Assembly: GCF_036002945.1 (NCBI RefSeq)
Contig: NZ_CP108529.1
Span: 7,931,001 to 7,995,000, forward strand
DNA length: 64,000 nt
DNA from: Streptomyces sp. NBC_01224
GTDB taxonomy: Bacteria; Actinomycetota; Actinomycetes; Streptomycetales; Streptomycetaceae
Direction of reading: 5' to 3'
Numbering within the stretch: the first letter of the stretch is position 1; each line of letters opens with the position of its first letter. Below the pieces are notes generated by a model that saw only the letters and a list, made by a program, of their open reading frames with translations, made no database searches and was not told where the DNA came from. The position numbers and the translations under genes are program-made. Positions 1 to 7,532 of this stretch are shown here, piece by piece.

Positions 1-161
1 ATCCGGGGCGGCCCGTCGTAATGCGCGACGGTGCGGAGCAGCCGGAACTGTGCGGGAGTAATACCGATCGGCTCCAGCTGGCGGCTCTGAATCCGCTGGA
101 GCCTGCGGGTCACCCGCAGCAACTGCTCGGCGAGCACGCCATCGGCGTCGGAGGAGTCCAT
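1..161 (-). CDS. MarR-family transcriptional regulator, N-terminal part (gene runs off the window)
   Basis: The first 53 codons read leftwards from an ATG at 161 and are cut by the window edge. The residues (MDSSDADGVLAEQLLRVTRR, then a stretch ending ITPAQFRLLRTVAHYDG) match the start of MarR-family regulators: an N-terminal dimerisation helix followed by helix 2 with the usual 'T..QF.LL' pattern. MarR proteins are homodimeric winged-helix repressors, often controlling a divergent efflux gene. Here the neighbour, 168 bp away and divergent, is an ABC exporter, and an inverted repeat lies between them, so local repression of the exporter is a reasonable inference. The DNA-binding wing lies outside the window. 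Confidence 0.75.
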   Translation of the reverse strand, partial: MDSSDADGVLAEQLLRVTRRLQRIQSRQLEPIGITPAQFRLLRTVAHYDGPPR

Positions 162-187
162 GAGGGGAACAGTATCAGGACCTTGTG

Positions 188-210
188 CATTGTGAGTATA
201 GGTAACAATG
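188..210. promoter_or_regulatory. Candidate MarR operator between divergent genes
   Basis: The arms CATTGT (188-193) and ACAATG (205-210) form an inverted repeat with an 11-base AT-richer centre, an outlier in this G+C-rich background. It lies in the 167-bp gap between the marR-like gene and the exporter, where a MarR dimer would be expected to bind. That it is the operator is inference. Confidence 0.45.
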
Positions 211-328
211 AGCTATGCTCTCAAAAATTCGAGTCGCCAAGTCCGAGTCCCCGGCCCGAGTCCCCGGTAGTCCTCGGTCTGAGTCTTCAGTCTGATTCCT
301 CGCTGTCGCGCGCCCGACGAAGGAGCCC

Positions 329-2134
329 ATGAAACCCGACGAAATCACCTGGACACCCCCGCTCCGGGACGGGAGCCGCCCGCCCGCCGAGCTGCGCCGC
401 ATCCTGCGCCTCTTCCGTCCCTACCGCAGCCGGCTCGCCCTGGTCGGGTTGCTCGTCGGCGCCTCGTCGCTGGTGTCGGTCGCCTCGCCGTTCCTGCTGC
501 GCGAAATCCTGGACACCGCCATCCCGCAGGGGCGTACGGGACTGCTGTCGCTGCTCGCCCTCGGCATGATCCTCACCGCCGTGATGAACAGCGTCTTCGG
601 CGTCCTGCAGACCCTGATCTCCACCACGGTCGGCCAGCGTGTCATGCACGACCTGCGCACTGCGGTCTATGCGCAGCTGCAGCGGATGCCGCTCGCCTTC
701 TTCACCCGGACCCGCACCGGCGAGGTGCAGTCCCGCATCGCCAACGACATCGGCGGCATGCAGGCGACCGTCACCTCCACCGCGACGTCACTGGTCTCCA
801 ATCTCACCGCGGTCGTCGCCACGGTCGTCGCCATGCTCGCGCTCGACTGGCGGCTTACCCTCGTCTCGCTCCTCCTGCTCCCGGTCTTCGTCTGGATCAG
901 CCGCAGGGTCGGCCGTGAGCGCAAGAAGATCACCACCCAGCGCCAGAAGCAGATGGCCGCCATGGCGGCCACGGTCACCGAGTCGCTCTCCGTCAGCGGC
1001 ATCCTGCTCGGCCGGACGATGGGCCGGGCGGACTCCCTCACCAAGGGCTTCGCCGAGGAGTCCGAGAAGCTGGTCGACCTCGAAGTGCGCTCCAGCATGG
1101 CCGGGCGGTGGCGGATGTCGACGATCGGTATCGTCATGGCCGCCATGCCCGCCGTCATCTACTGGGCGGCGGGCATGGCACTGCAGTCCGGCGGCCCCGC
1201 CGTCTCCATCGGCACGCTCGTCGCCTTCGTCTCGCTTCAGCAGGGTCTCTTCCGGCCCGCCGTGAGCCTGCTCTCCACCGGGGTGCAGATGCAGACGTCA
1301 CTCGCGCTCTTCCAGCGGATCTTCGAGTACCTCGATCTCGAGGTGGACATCACCGAGCCCGAGAACCCCGTCCGGCTGGAGAAGATCCGAGGCGAGATCC
1401 GCTTCGAGGACGTCGACTTCAGTTACGACGAGAAGAGCGGCCCGACCCTCAGCGGCGTCGATGTGACCGTGCCGGCCGGCGGCAGCCTGGCGGTCGTCGG
1501 ACCGACCGGGTCCGGCAAGTCCACGCTCAGCTATCTGGTGCCCAGGCTCTACGACGTCACCGGCGGCCGGGTCACGCTCGACGGTGTCGACGTACGCGAT
1601 CTGGACTTCGACACCCTGGCGCGGGCCGTGGGTGTGGTCTCTCAGGAGACGTATCTCTTCCATGCCTCGGTCGCCGACAACCTGCGCTTCGCCAAGCCGG
1701 ATGCGACCGACGCCGAAATCGAGGCAGCCGCCCGTGCGGCGCAGATCCACGACCACATCGCCTCACTGCCCGACGGCTACGACACCCTGGTCGGTGAACG
1801 CGGCTACCGCTTCTCGGGCGGCGAGAAGCAGCGCCTTGCCATCGCCCGTACGATCCTGCGCGACCCGCCCGTCCTGGTACTCGACGAGGCGACGAGCGCC
1901 CTCGACACCCGTACGGAATTCGCCGTGCAGGCAGCGATCGACGCACTCTCCGCGGGGCGCACCACCATCACCATCGCCCACCGGCTCTCCACCGTCCGCG
2001 ACGCCGACCAGATCGTCGTCCTGGACGGCGGCCGAACCGCCGAGCGCGGCAGTCATGACGAACTCCTCCAACAGGACGGCCGCTACGCCGCCCTGGTCCG
2101 GCGGGACACCGAACTGGCCCCTGCACCAAGCTGA
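329..2134 (+). CDS. ABC exporter, fused permease and ATPase (MsbA/MDR type)
   Basis: The 601-residue protein is a half-transporter that would work as a homodimer or heterodimer in the membrane, exporting drugs, lipids or peptides using ATP. Residues about 30-320 hold the six-helix ABC transmembrane domain. The nucleotide-binding domain shows Walker A GPTGSGKST (about 391-399), Q-loop VVSQETYLF, signature FSGGEKQRLA (about 494), Walker B VLVLDEATSALD (about 514-525) and H-loop TIAHRLSTV. The start at 329 is fixed by AAGGAG at 320-325. It is divergent from a MarR-like regulator, the usual arrangement for an inducible efflux pump. No partner half-transporter is adjacent. The substrate cannot be read from the sequence. 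Confidence 0.93.
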   Translation: MKPDEITWTPPLRDGSRPPAELRRILRLFRPYRSRLALVGLLVGASSLVSVASPFLLREILDTAIPQGRTGLLSLLALGMILTAVMNSVFGVLQTLISTTVGQRVMHDLRTAVYAQLQRMPLAFFTRTRTGEVQSRIANDIGGMQATVTSTATSLVSNLTAVVATVVAMLALDWRLTLVSLLLLPVFVWISRRVGRERKKITTQRQKQMAAMAATVTESLSVSGILLGRTMGRADSLTKGFAEESEKLVDLEVRSSMAGRWRMSTIGIVMAAMPAVIYWAAGMALQSGGPAVSIGTLVAFVSLQQGLFRPAVSLLSTGVQMQTSLALFQRIFEYLDLEVDITEPENPVRLEKIRGEIRFEDVDFSYDEKSGPTLSGVDVTVPAGGSLAVVGPTGSGKSTLSYLVPRLYDVTGGRVTLDGVDVRDLDFDTLARAVGVVSQETYLFHASVADNLRFAKPDATDAEIEAAARAAQIHDHIASLPDGYDTLVGERGYRFSGGEKQRLAIARTILRDPPVLVLDEATSALDTRTEFAVQAAIDALSAGRTTITIAHRLSTVRDADQIVVLDGGRTAERGSHDELLQQDGRYAALVRRDTELAPAPS

Positions 2135-2229
2135 TCGGCGAGGTCGGACGTGCCCCCGCCGAGGCCGTACACGCGGCGACGCCGCCACTCCCGTGGGACG
2201 GGGAGCGACGGCGCCGGGCGGAGCAATGG

Positions 2230-2289
2230 TCAGACGAGCCAACCCACGAAGTGGACGATGCCGGCGAGCAGGTTGGTGATGAGGTTCAT
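2230..2289 (-). CDS. 19-residue hydrophobic peptide gene
   Basis: An ATG at 2289 opens a 19-codon frame, MNLITNLLAGIVHFVGWLV, closed by TGA at 2230. An excellent ribosome binding site AAGGAG sits at 2299-2304, 9 bases upstream. An in-frame upstream ATG at 2310 has no such site. The peptide is one hydrophobic segment with two asparagines near its N-terminus, long enough to span or lie along a membrane, and has no signal-peptide cleavage site. It stands alone between the exporter (convergent) and the mltG-like gene (divergent). I do not recognise it; possibilities are a small membrane regulator, a type I toxin-like or surfactant peptide, or a leader peptide. Confidence 0.5.
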   Translation of the reverse strand: MNLITNLLAGIVHFVGWLV

Positions 2290-2323
2290 CCGGTGTTTCT
2301 CCTTGTACATGGTGCATATGTGG

Positions 2324-2335
2324 GACTGCGCAGTC
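2324..2335. promoter_or_regulatory. Perfect 12-bp palindrome upstream of the 19-residue peptide gene
   Basis: GACTGCGCAGTC is perfectly self-complementary and lies 35 bp upstream of the small peptide's ATG and 184 bp upstream of the divergent mltG-like gene. It could be an operator for either. Short palindromes arise by chance, so confidence is low. Confidence 0.25.
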
Positions 2336-2518
2336 GCGGTCTGCAGCCCGTCGCTTGCGCCCCGTAATCATCATCTGCCGCAGGGGAGTTGAGCAACGAA
2401 CTGAGGAACGATCACGCGTTTCAGCGAACACCCGATCCCCAGTTCGTGTGTTCTGTTCATGGAGTGTGCGCCCGTGTCGTCCGGGTGGGGGTTCCGGACG
2501 GCGGGATAGCGTGCCCGC

Positions 2519-3367
2519 ATGGTGAACGAGTCCCCGGACACCCCGCCCCGTCGCACTCTCCGCCCGACCCGGCACGGTCGTCTGGTGCTGCTCATCGGTA
2601 TCGTCCTCGTCCTCGCTGTGGCAGCGGCTGTCCTCGTACCGCTGCTGACACGGGGGCCGAAGGTCGAGCGGGCTCGCCCGCTCGTGATCCCCGAGGGATG
2701 GCGGGCGTCCCAGGTGTACGCCGCAGTCGACCAGACCCTGGCCGCGGCGTCCGGCACCACCGAGAAGGCCGCCGGTACGGCAGATCTGCCGCTTCCGGTC
2801 GAGGCGAAGGGCAATCCCGAGGGTTACCTCTTCCCGGCGACGTACCCCGTCACCTCCGAATCCACCCCGCAGGGCCTGCTCAGATACATGGTCGACACGG
2901 CGGTCAAACGCTTCGGCGCGGACCACATCACCGCAGGCGCGCGGCGCAACGGCGTCTCGGTGTACCAGACGGTGACGATCGCAAGCATCGTGCAGGCCGA
3001 GGCGGACACCGAGGGCGACATGGGCAAGGTCGCCAGGGTGATCTACAACCGGGTCGACCGGGGCATGCCGCTCCAGATGGACTCCACACTCAATTACGCG
3101 CTGAACCGCAGCACCCTGGACACCACCACCGGCGACACGAAGATCGACAGTCCGTACAACAGCTATGAGCGCAAGGGACTGCCGCCCACACCCATCGGCA
3201 ACCCGGGCGAGCAGGCGATGATGGCGGCGATCACTCCCACCCCCGGACCGTGGCTGTACTTCGTCACGGTCGCGCCGGGAGACACCCGCTTCACCAGCAG
3301 CTATGCGGAACAGCAGAGAAACGTGGAGGAGTTCAACCGCAACCGTCGCAGCGCGTCCGGCGGCTGA
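2519..3367 (+). CDS. mltG: MltG/YceG-like endolytic murein transglycosylase
   Basis: This 282-residue protein has a cytoplasmic basic N-terminus, one transmembrane segment (about residues 21-43) and an extracytoplasmic YceG domain. MltG cleaves nascent glycan strands during peptidoglycan synthesis. The catalytic region is visible as IASIVQAEADTEG, with the predicted catalytic glutamate at about residue 161, followed by ARVIYNRVDRGMPLQMDST, the SPYNSY...GLPPTPIGNPG block and the C-terminal YFVTV..GDTRF signature. It is shorter than E. coli MltG (340) and than the usual Streptomyces mltG of the aroC region, because the N-terminal LysM-like part is reduced, so it is probably an accessory paralogue. 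Start at ATG 2519 has only a weak binding site. Confidence 0.88.
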   Translation: MVNESPDTPPRRTLRPTRHGRLVLLIGIVLVLAVAAAVLVPLLTRGPKVERARPLVIPEGWRASQVYAAVDQTLAAASGTTEKAAGTADLPLPVEAKGNPEGYLFPATYPVTSESTPQGLLRYMVDTAVKRFGADHITAGARRNGVSVYQTVTIASIVQAEADTEGDMGKVARVIYNRVDRGMPLQMDSTLNYALNRSTLDTTTGDTKIDSPYNSYERKGLPPTPIGNPGEQAMMAAITPTPGPWLYFVTVAPGDTRFTSSYAEQQRNVEEFNRNRRSASGG

Positions 3368-3379
3368 GCAGCTGCGCCG

Positions 3380-4522
3380 TCACACCACGGCCGGCATGAG
3401 CTCCTGGTCCGTCCCTGTTTCCGTCTCCGTTTCGGTCTCCGCCCCGGCTCTGTGCAGCAGTCGTGTGATCGCACGCACCGCGGCCCGCCCCGCCCGGTTG
3501 GCGCCGATCGTGCTGGCGGACGGCCCGTACCCGACGAGATGGATGCGCTCGTCCCGTACCGCCTGTGTGCCCTCGACCCGGATGCCGCCGCCCGGCTCGC
3601 GCAGTTTCAGCGGCGCGAGATGATCGATGGCGGCCCGGAACCCGGTCGCCCAGAGGATGACATCGGCCTCGACGGTCCGGCCGTCGTCCCACGCGACTCC
3701 CGTCGGCGTGATCCGGTCGAACATCGGCAACCGGTCGAGCACCCCCTCCTCGCGGGCGCGCCGGATCGAGTCGGTGAGCGGCAGCCCGGTCACGCTCACC
3801 ACACTCTGCGGCGGCAGCCCGCGCCGCACCCGCTCCTCCACCATCGCCACGGCGGCCCGCCCCTGGTCCGCACCGAACGGTCCTTCCCGGAAGACCGGCG
3901 GCCGACGCGTCACCCAGTACGTCCCGGCCGCCACCTCGGCGACCTCCATCAGATGCTGCGTACCGGAGGCGCCGCCGCCCACCACGACCACGCGCTGCCC
4001 GGCGAACTCGGCGGGCCCCGGGTAGTTCGCGGTGTGCAGCTGCCGCCCCCGGAAGCTCTCCTGGCCCGGGTAGCGCGGCCAGAACGGCCTGTCCCAGGTG
4101 CCCGTGGCGTTGATCAGGGCTCGGGTGGCGTACGTACCCTCGGACGTCTCGACGAGTAGCCGCCCGCCGTCGCCCTCGCGCACGGCGCTTACCTCGACCG
4201 GCCGATGAACCCGCAGGTCGAAGGCGCGCTCGTACGTGTCGAAGTACTCACCGATCACTTCGGAGGAGGGCCGGCTGTCGTCGGCTCCGGTGAGTTCCAT
4301 GCCGGGCAGCGCGTGCATGCCGTGGACCTTGCCGTACGTCAGCGAGGGCCACCGGAACTGCCAGGCGCCGCCGGGGCGCGGGGCGTGGTCGAGCACGACG
4401 AAATCACGATCGGGCTCCATCCCTGCGCGTCGCAGATGGTAGGCGCCGGACAGTCCCGCCTGTCCGGCGCCTACCACGACGACATCGACCGTGTGCGTTG
4501 CGGCCACCCCAAAGTTGTTCAC
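3380..4522 (-). CDS. Flavin-containing monooxygenase / pyridine-nucleotide-disulfide oxidoreductase family protein
   Basis: The protein has two Rossmann fingerprints, VVVVGAGQAG (residues 14-23) for FAD and VVVVGGGASG (about 178-187) for NADPH, plus FRGRQLHTANY (about 157-167), which resembles the FMO signature FxGxxxHxxxY, and the ATG motif LWATGFR. It would oxygenate a soft nucleophile (N or S) or act as a Baeyer-Villiger-type enzyme. The frame is open to 4609, but homology begins at about 4490, so GTG 4522 is preferred (380 residues). It follows ssuD on the same strand after about 130 bp, which suggests a link to sulfur-compound oxidation. The C-terminus carries an unusual run of alternating Glu-Thr codons. 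Confidence 0.85.
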   Translation of the reverse strand: MNNFGVAATHTVDVVVVGAGQAGLSGAYHLRRAGMEPDRDFVVLDHAPRPGGAWQFRWPSLTYGKVHGMHALPGMELTGADDSRPSSEVIGEYFDTYERAFDLRVHRPVEVSAVREGDGGRLLVETSEGTYATRALINATGTWDRPFWPRYPGQESFRGRQLHTANYPGPAEFAGQRVVVVGGGASGTQHLMEVAEVAAGTYWVTRRPPVFREGPFGADQGRAAVAMVEERVRRGLPPQSVVSVTGLPLTDSIRRAREEGVLDRLPMFDRITPTGVAWDDGRTVEADVILWATGFRAAIDHLAPLKLREPGGGIRVEGTQAVRDERIHLVGYGPSASTIGANRAGRAAVRAITRLLHRAGAETETETETGTDQELMPAVV

Positions 4523-4653
4523 GCTTCTACCAACTTCTTCGGGGGTGAGGATCTTCCCGCGATCTGTAGCGGTTCCCTCACGCCGGCCGACGCACCGGTA
4601 CGGCGACACACCGGCCCGCCGGCCCGGCCTTCCGGCTCACCGCACCACCTGGC

Positions 4654-5862
4654 TCAGCGTCCACCGGCGATCAGCAGCGGAGCCCCGCCCGGCGCGGACG
4701 CCGGCCGGCCGTTTGCCGCGGGCACACCCAGCCACGGCGACGCCGGTACGGTCGACAGCAGACCACGCACCGCCAGCTCGGGCGTCACGCCCTCGCCGAA
4801 CCAGTACGCCTCCTCCAGATGCGGGTAACCGGACAGCACGAAGTGCTCCACACCCAGTGCGTGGTACTCCTCGATCCGGTCGGCGACCTCCGTATGACTC
4901 CCGACCAGCGCGGTGCCCGCACCGCCCCGCACCAGACCGACGCCCGCCCACAGATTCGGCGAGATCTCCAGCTTGTCGCGTGAGCCGCCGTGCAGCGCCA
5001 GCATCCGCTGCTGCCCGACCGACTCGCTCCGCCCCAGCGCCTGCTGAGCGGCGGCGATCGTCTCGGGGTCGAGATCGCCCAGCAGCCGGTCGGCCGTCGC
5101 CCACGCCTCCCGCGACGAGTCGCGGGAAATGGTGTGCAGCCGGATACCGAAGCGGACCGTACGGCCCTGTTCCTCCGCCAGCCCGCGGATCCAGTCGATC
5201 TTCTCCTTCACTGCGGCCGGTGGCTCGCCCCAGGTCAGATAGACATCGGCATGTGCGGCGGCCACCGGCCCGGCCGCTGCCGACGACCCGCCGAAGAAGA
5301 TGTCCGGCAACGGGTCCGGCGGCAGCGCGGTCAGTCCGCCCTCCACCTGATAGTGCTCACCGTCGAAGTCGTAAGGCCGCCCGCTCCACACACCGCGCAC
5401 CACCGAGAGGAATTCGGCGGTCCGCGCATAGCGCCGGTCGTGGTCCAGATGGTCGCCGAACCGTCGCTGCTCCGTCGAGTCGCCACCCGTCACCACATTG
5501 AGCAGCAGCCGTCCCCGGGTGATCCGCTGATACGTCGCGGCCATCTGCGCCGCAAGCACCGGCGAGATGACACCTGGTCGGAACGCCACCAGGAACTTCA
5601 GTCGCTCGGTGTGCTGAGTCAGTGCCGTGGTCGTCAGCCAGGCGTCCTCGCGCCAGGTGCCGGTGGGCGTCAGCACCGCCTCGAAGCCCAGCTGCTCGGC
5701 GGCCTTGGCGATCTGCGCCAGATACTCGATGTCGGGCGCGCGCACCCCGCTCGCCGGAGCGATCCGGTCCCGCCTGATCCCGCCGTCGGTGTACGCGTGC
5801 CGGTCGACGAGCGTACGTCCGTCACCGCCGGTGGGCAGGAACCAGTGCAGATGAACATTCAT
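4654..5862 (-). CDS. ssuD: FMNH2-dependent alkanesulfonate monooxygenase
   Basis: The 402-residue protein belongs to the bacterial luciferase superfamily (TIM barrel). It opens with MNVHLHWFLPTGGDGR and carries TPTGTWREDAWLTT, AFRPGVISPVLAAQMAAT, LNVVTGGDS and RFGIRLHTISRDS, all characteristic of SsuD. SsuD releases sulfite from alkanesulfonates using reduced FMN and oxygen during sulfate starvation. Start ATG 5862 is chosen because the family begins exactly here; upstream sequence in the same frame belongs to the ssuA remnant. The gene overlaps the ssuA remnant's stop (ATGA), implying a former ssuA-ssuD operon. No SsuB/SsuC permease or SsuE reductase is adjacent. The enzyme itself looks intact. 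Confidence 0.92.
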   Translation of the reverse strand: MNVHLHWFLPTGGDGRTLVDRHAYTDGGIRRDRIAPASGVRAPDIEYLAQIAKAAEQLGFEAVLTPTGTWREDAWLTTTALTQHTERLKFLVAFRPGVISPVLAAQMAATYQRITRGRLLLNVVTGGDSTEQRRFGDHLDHDRRYARTAEFLSVVRGVWSGRPYDFDGEHYQVEGGLTALPPDPLPDIFFGGSSAAAGPVAAAHADVYLTWGEPPAAVKEKIDWIRGLAEEQGRTVRFGIRLHTISRDSSREAWATADRLLGDLDPETIAAAQQALGRSESVGQQRMLALHGGSRDKLEISPNLWAGVGLVRGGAGTALVGSHTEVADRIEEYHALGVEHFVLSGYPHLEEAYWFGEGVTPELAVRGLLSTVPASPWLGVPAANGRPASAPGGAPLLIAGGR

Positions 5863-6487
5863 GACGAGGCCTTTCCGTACGAACGGGCAGCTGTGGAGGA
5901 CGGGGGCAGATCGCGGTTGAAGCGGGTGTCGGCGTAGTCCTTGAAGGTGAAGTTCCGCGGAATGAGCTTCAGACCGGCGAAGGTGTCGGCGATCGCCTGG
6001 TCGGAGGCGATCGCGGCAGGATCGACGGCAACAGGCGCCCGGGTCCCGTAGCTGCGCTTGACCGCGTTCGAGGCCACCTCGTACGGCAGCCCGGTCTCCC
6101 TCGCCCAGACCTTCGCCCACGCCTGGGGTGCTTGAACACCCGGGCCTGGGCACGCTGCAGACGGAGCAGCAGGTCCCCGATGGCCTTGGACTTCTTGGCG
6201 TCCTTCAGCGCGGAGGGCGAGGCCACCTGGAAGCTGAGACCGTTCACAACGCCCTCACCCGTGGTCAGCACCCGGGCCTTCGTGCTGCGGAGCACCTGCG
6301 AGGTGTACGGGTCCCAGATGGCCAGGCATCGACCTCGCCCCGGCTGAACGCGGCCAGTGCATCGGTCGGCTGAAGGTATTTCAGCTTCACGTCCGAGATG
6401 CCGAGCCCCGCCTTCTTCAGCGAGGCCACCAGCTGGTAGCGGGCCGAGCTGCCCTGCGCCACGGCGATCGACGCCGACGAGAGGATG
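5859..6487 (-). pseudogene. ssuA: ssuA-like sulfonate-binding protein, truncated and twice frameshifted
   Basis: Three overlapping frames together read as the C-terminal two-thirds of an aliphatic-sulfonate ABC binding protein: SIAVAQGSSARYQLVASLKK to EVDAW, then IWDPYTSQVLRSTKARVLTT to FKHP, then QAWAKVW...YADTRFN. The joins are at about 6323 (GG where GGG would restore frame) and about 6133 (CCCC where CCCCC would restore frame), both single-base losses in homopolymers. About 130 N-terminal residues including the lipoprotein signal are absent upstream of about 6487. The two indels could be sequencing errors, but the missing N-terminus cannot, so the gene is probably dead. Confidence 0.8.
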
Positions 6488-6759
6488 ACACGGATGTTTT
6501 ACCGGATTCTGGTGATATAGCCGGTTGGGCGAGAGTATGGCCGATGGGCATGAGGGCTCCACGAGCAGTCCACGGACAGGGGGAGGCGCACCTCGGCCAC
6601 ACGCGTGGTCGAACCACTGCTGCCGCTATGGCGCAGGGGCTACGGCACGCGGTCGACGAGGCGGAATACGCCGGGGCACATGCGAACAGGCACGTACGTC
6701 AGCGGGAACGGGTGGCCGGAGCGCCCGGTCACCGGCGGGCGAGGTGCGTTGAAAGGACG

Positions 6760-6843
6760 TCAGCAGCCGCGAGGACAAGCGGCGGAAGCCACCCGCAGCA
6801 GGTCGATGTGACCGCGCGAAGTGAGCAGAGCTGAACGGAACAT
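6760..6843 (-). CDS. Putative sulfur-metabolism leader peptide (27 residues)
   Basis: ATG 6843 opens a 27-codon frame containing LLTSRGHIDLLRVASAAC and ending in C-P-R-G-C. This closely matches the short actinobacterial leader peptides of the pattern 'L.SRRH(I/V)DL.R(V/L)ASA.C' found upstream of sulfonate, sulfate and cysteine genes, where ribosome stalling at cysteine codons is thought to control the downstream operon. Here it sits on the same strand about 270 bp upstream of the ssuA remnant and ssuD, which fits that role. The 6488-6759 stretch between it and the ssuA fragment shows no coding signal, so the original spacing has probably been altered by the deletion. Confidence 0.72.
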   Translation of the reverse strand: MFRSALLTSRGHIDLLRVASAACPRGC

Positions 6844-6935
6844 GGCGCTGAACGTAGCGATCCATGGCTGAAACGGTCAATGGCATCTCGACACGTGGAC
6901 GCGTGATCTCGCCGCATGAGCGAGAGGATGGAGGC

Positions 6936-7355
6936 ATGCCAAACGCCTTCACCACCAGCATCCTGCACATCACCACCGGATCGGCGGAGACCGTGACCGA
7001 CCTGACGCAAGAATGCGAACAGTTCCTCACCCGGACCGCCGCCAGGGACGGTCTGCTCAACATCTTCGTACCGCACGCAACCGCCGGCATTGCCATCCTC
7101 GAAACCGGATCGGGCAGCGAAGACGACCTCCTGGCCACCCTCCACACCCTGCTTCCCGCCGACGACCGCTGGCAACACCGCCACGGCAGCCCCGGCCACG
7201 GCCGCGACCACGTACTCCCCGCCCTCGTCCCGCCGCACGCAACGCTGCCGGTGATCGGGGGGCGGCTGGAACTGGGGACGTGGCAGTCGGTGTGTCTGGT
7301 CGATACGAACATCAGCAATACAGACCGTCAGGTGCGGCTGAGTTTCATTGGTTAG
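6936..7355 (+). CDS. YjbQ/UPF0047 family protein (secondary thiamine-phosphate synthase enzyme)
   Basis: The 139-residue protein shows the UPF0047 hallmarks: TTGSAETVTDLT near the N-terminus, IFVPHATAGIAILETGSG in the middle and SVCLVDTN at the end, with the conserved histidine HATAG and GRDHV...PPHATLPV blocks. E. coli YjbQ has weak thiamine-phosphate synthase activity; the physiological role in Actinobacteria is unsettled. The open frame extends to 6864, but ATG 6936 is preferred because the family starts within a few residues of it and GAGAGG lies 8 bases upstream. It is divergent from the leader peptide and transcribed alone. Confidence 0.87.
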   Translation: MPNAFTTSILHITTGSAETVTDLTQECEQFLTRTAARDGLLNIFVPHATAGIAILETGSGSEDDLLATLHTLLPADDRWQHRHGSPGHGRDHVLPALVPPHATLPVIGGRLELGTWQSVCLVDTNISNTDRQVRLSFIG

Positions 7356-7532
7356 TCGGTCGCCTCGGTGGGACTGCAGAGGGGAAGTCCTGCCGCACCA
7401 AATGAGCAGCCCTGGGCTCCCTGTCCGTCACCCGCTTTGCTCTGCCGTACTGGTCTGCGGCTAGTTTGTGTGCAGGACAAGTACGCAGGCCCGTGGTCGC
7501 AGAGGTGCACGGGGGACGGGAGGTCGGGAAGA

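Noticed and set aside
6488..6759. Search for the missing ssuA N-terminus or an insertion sequence between the leader peptide and the remnant
   Set aside because: No signal-peptide-like coding, no terminal repeats and no transposase motif were seen in any frame.
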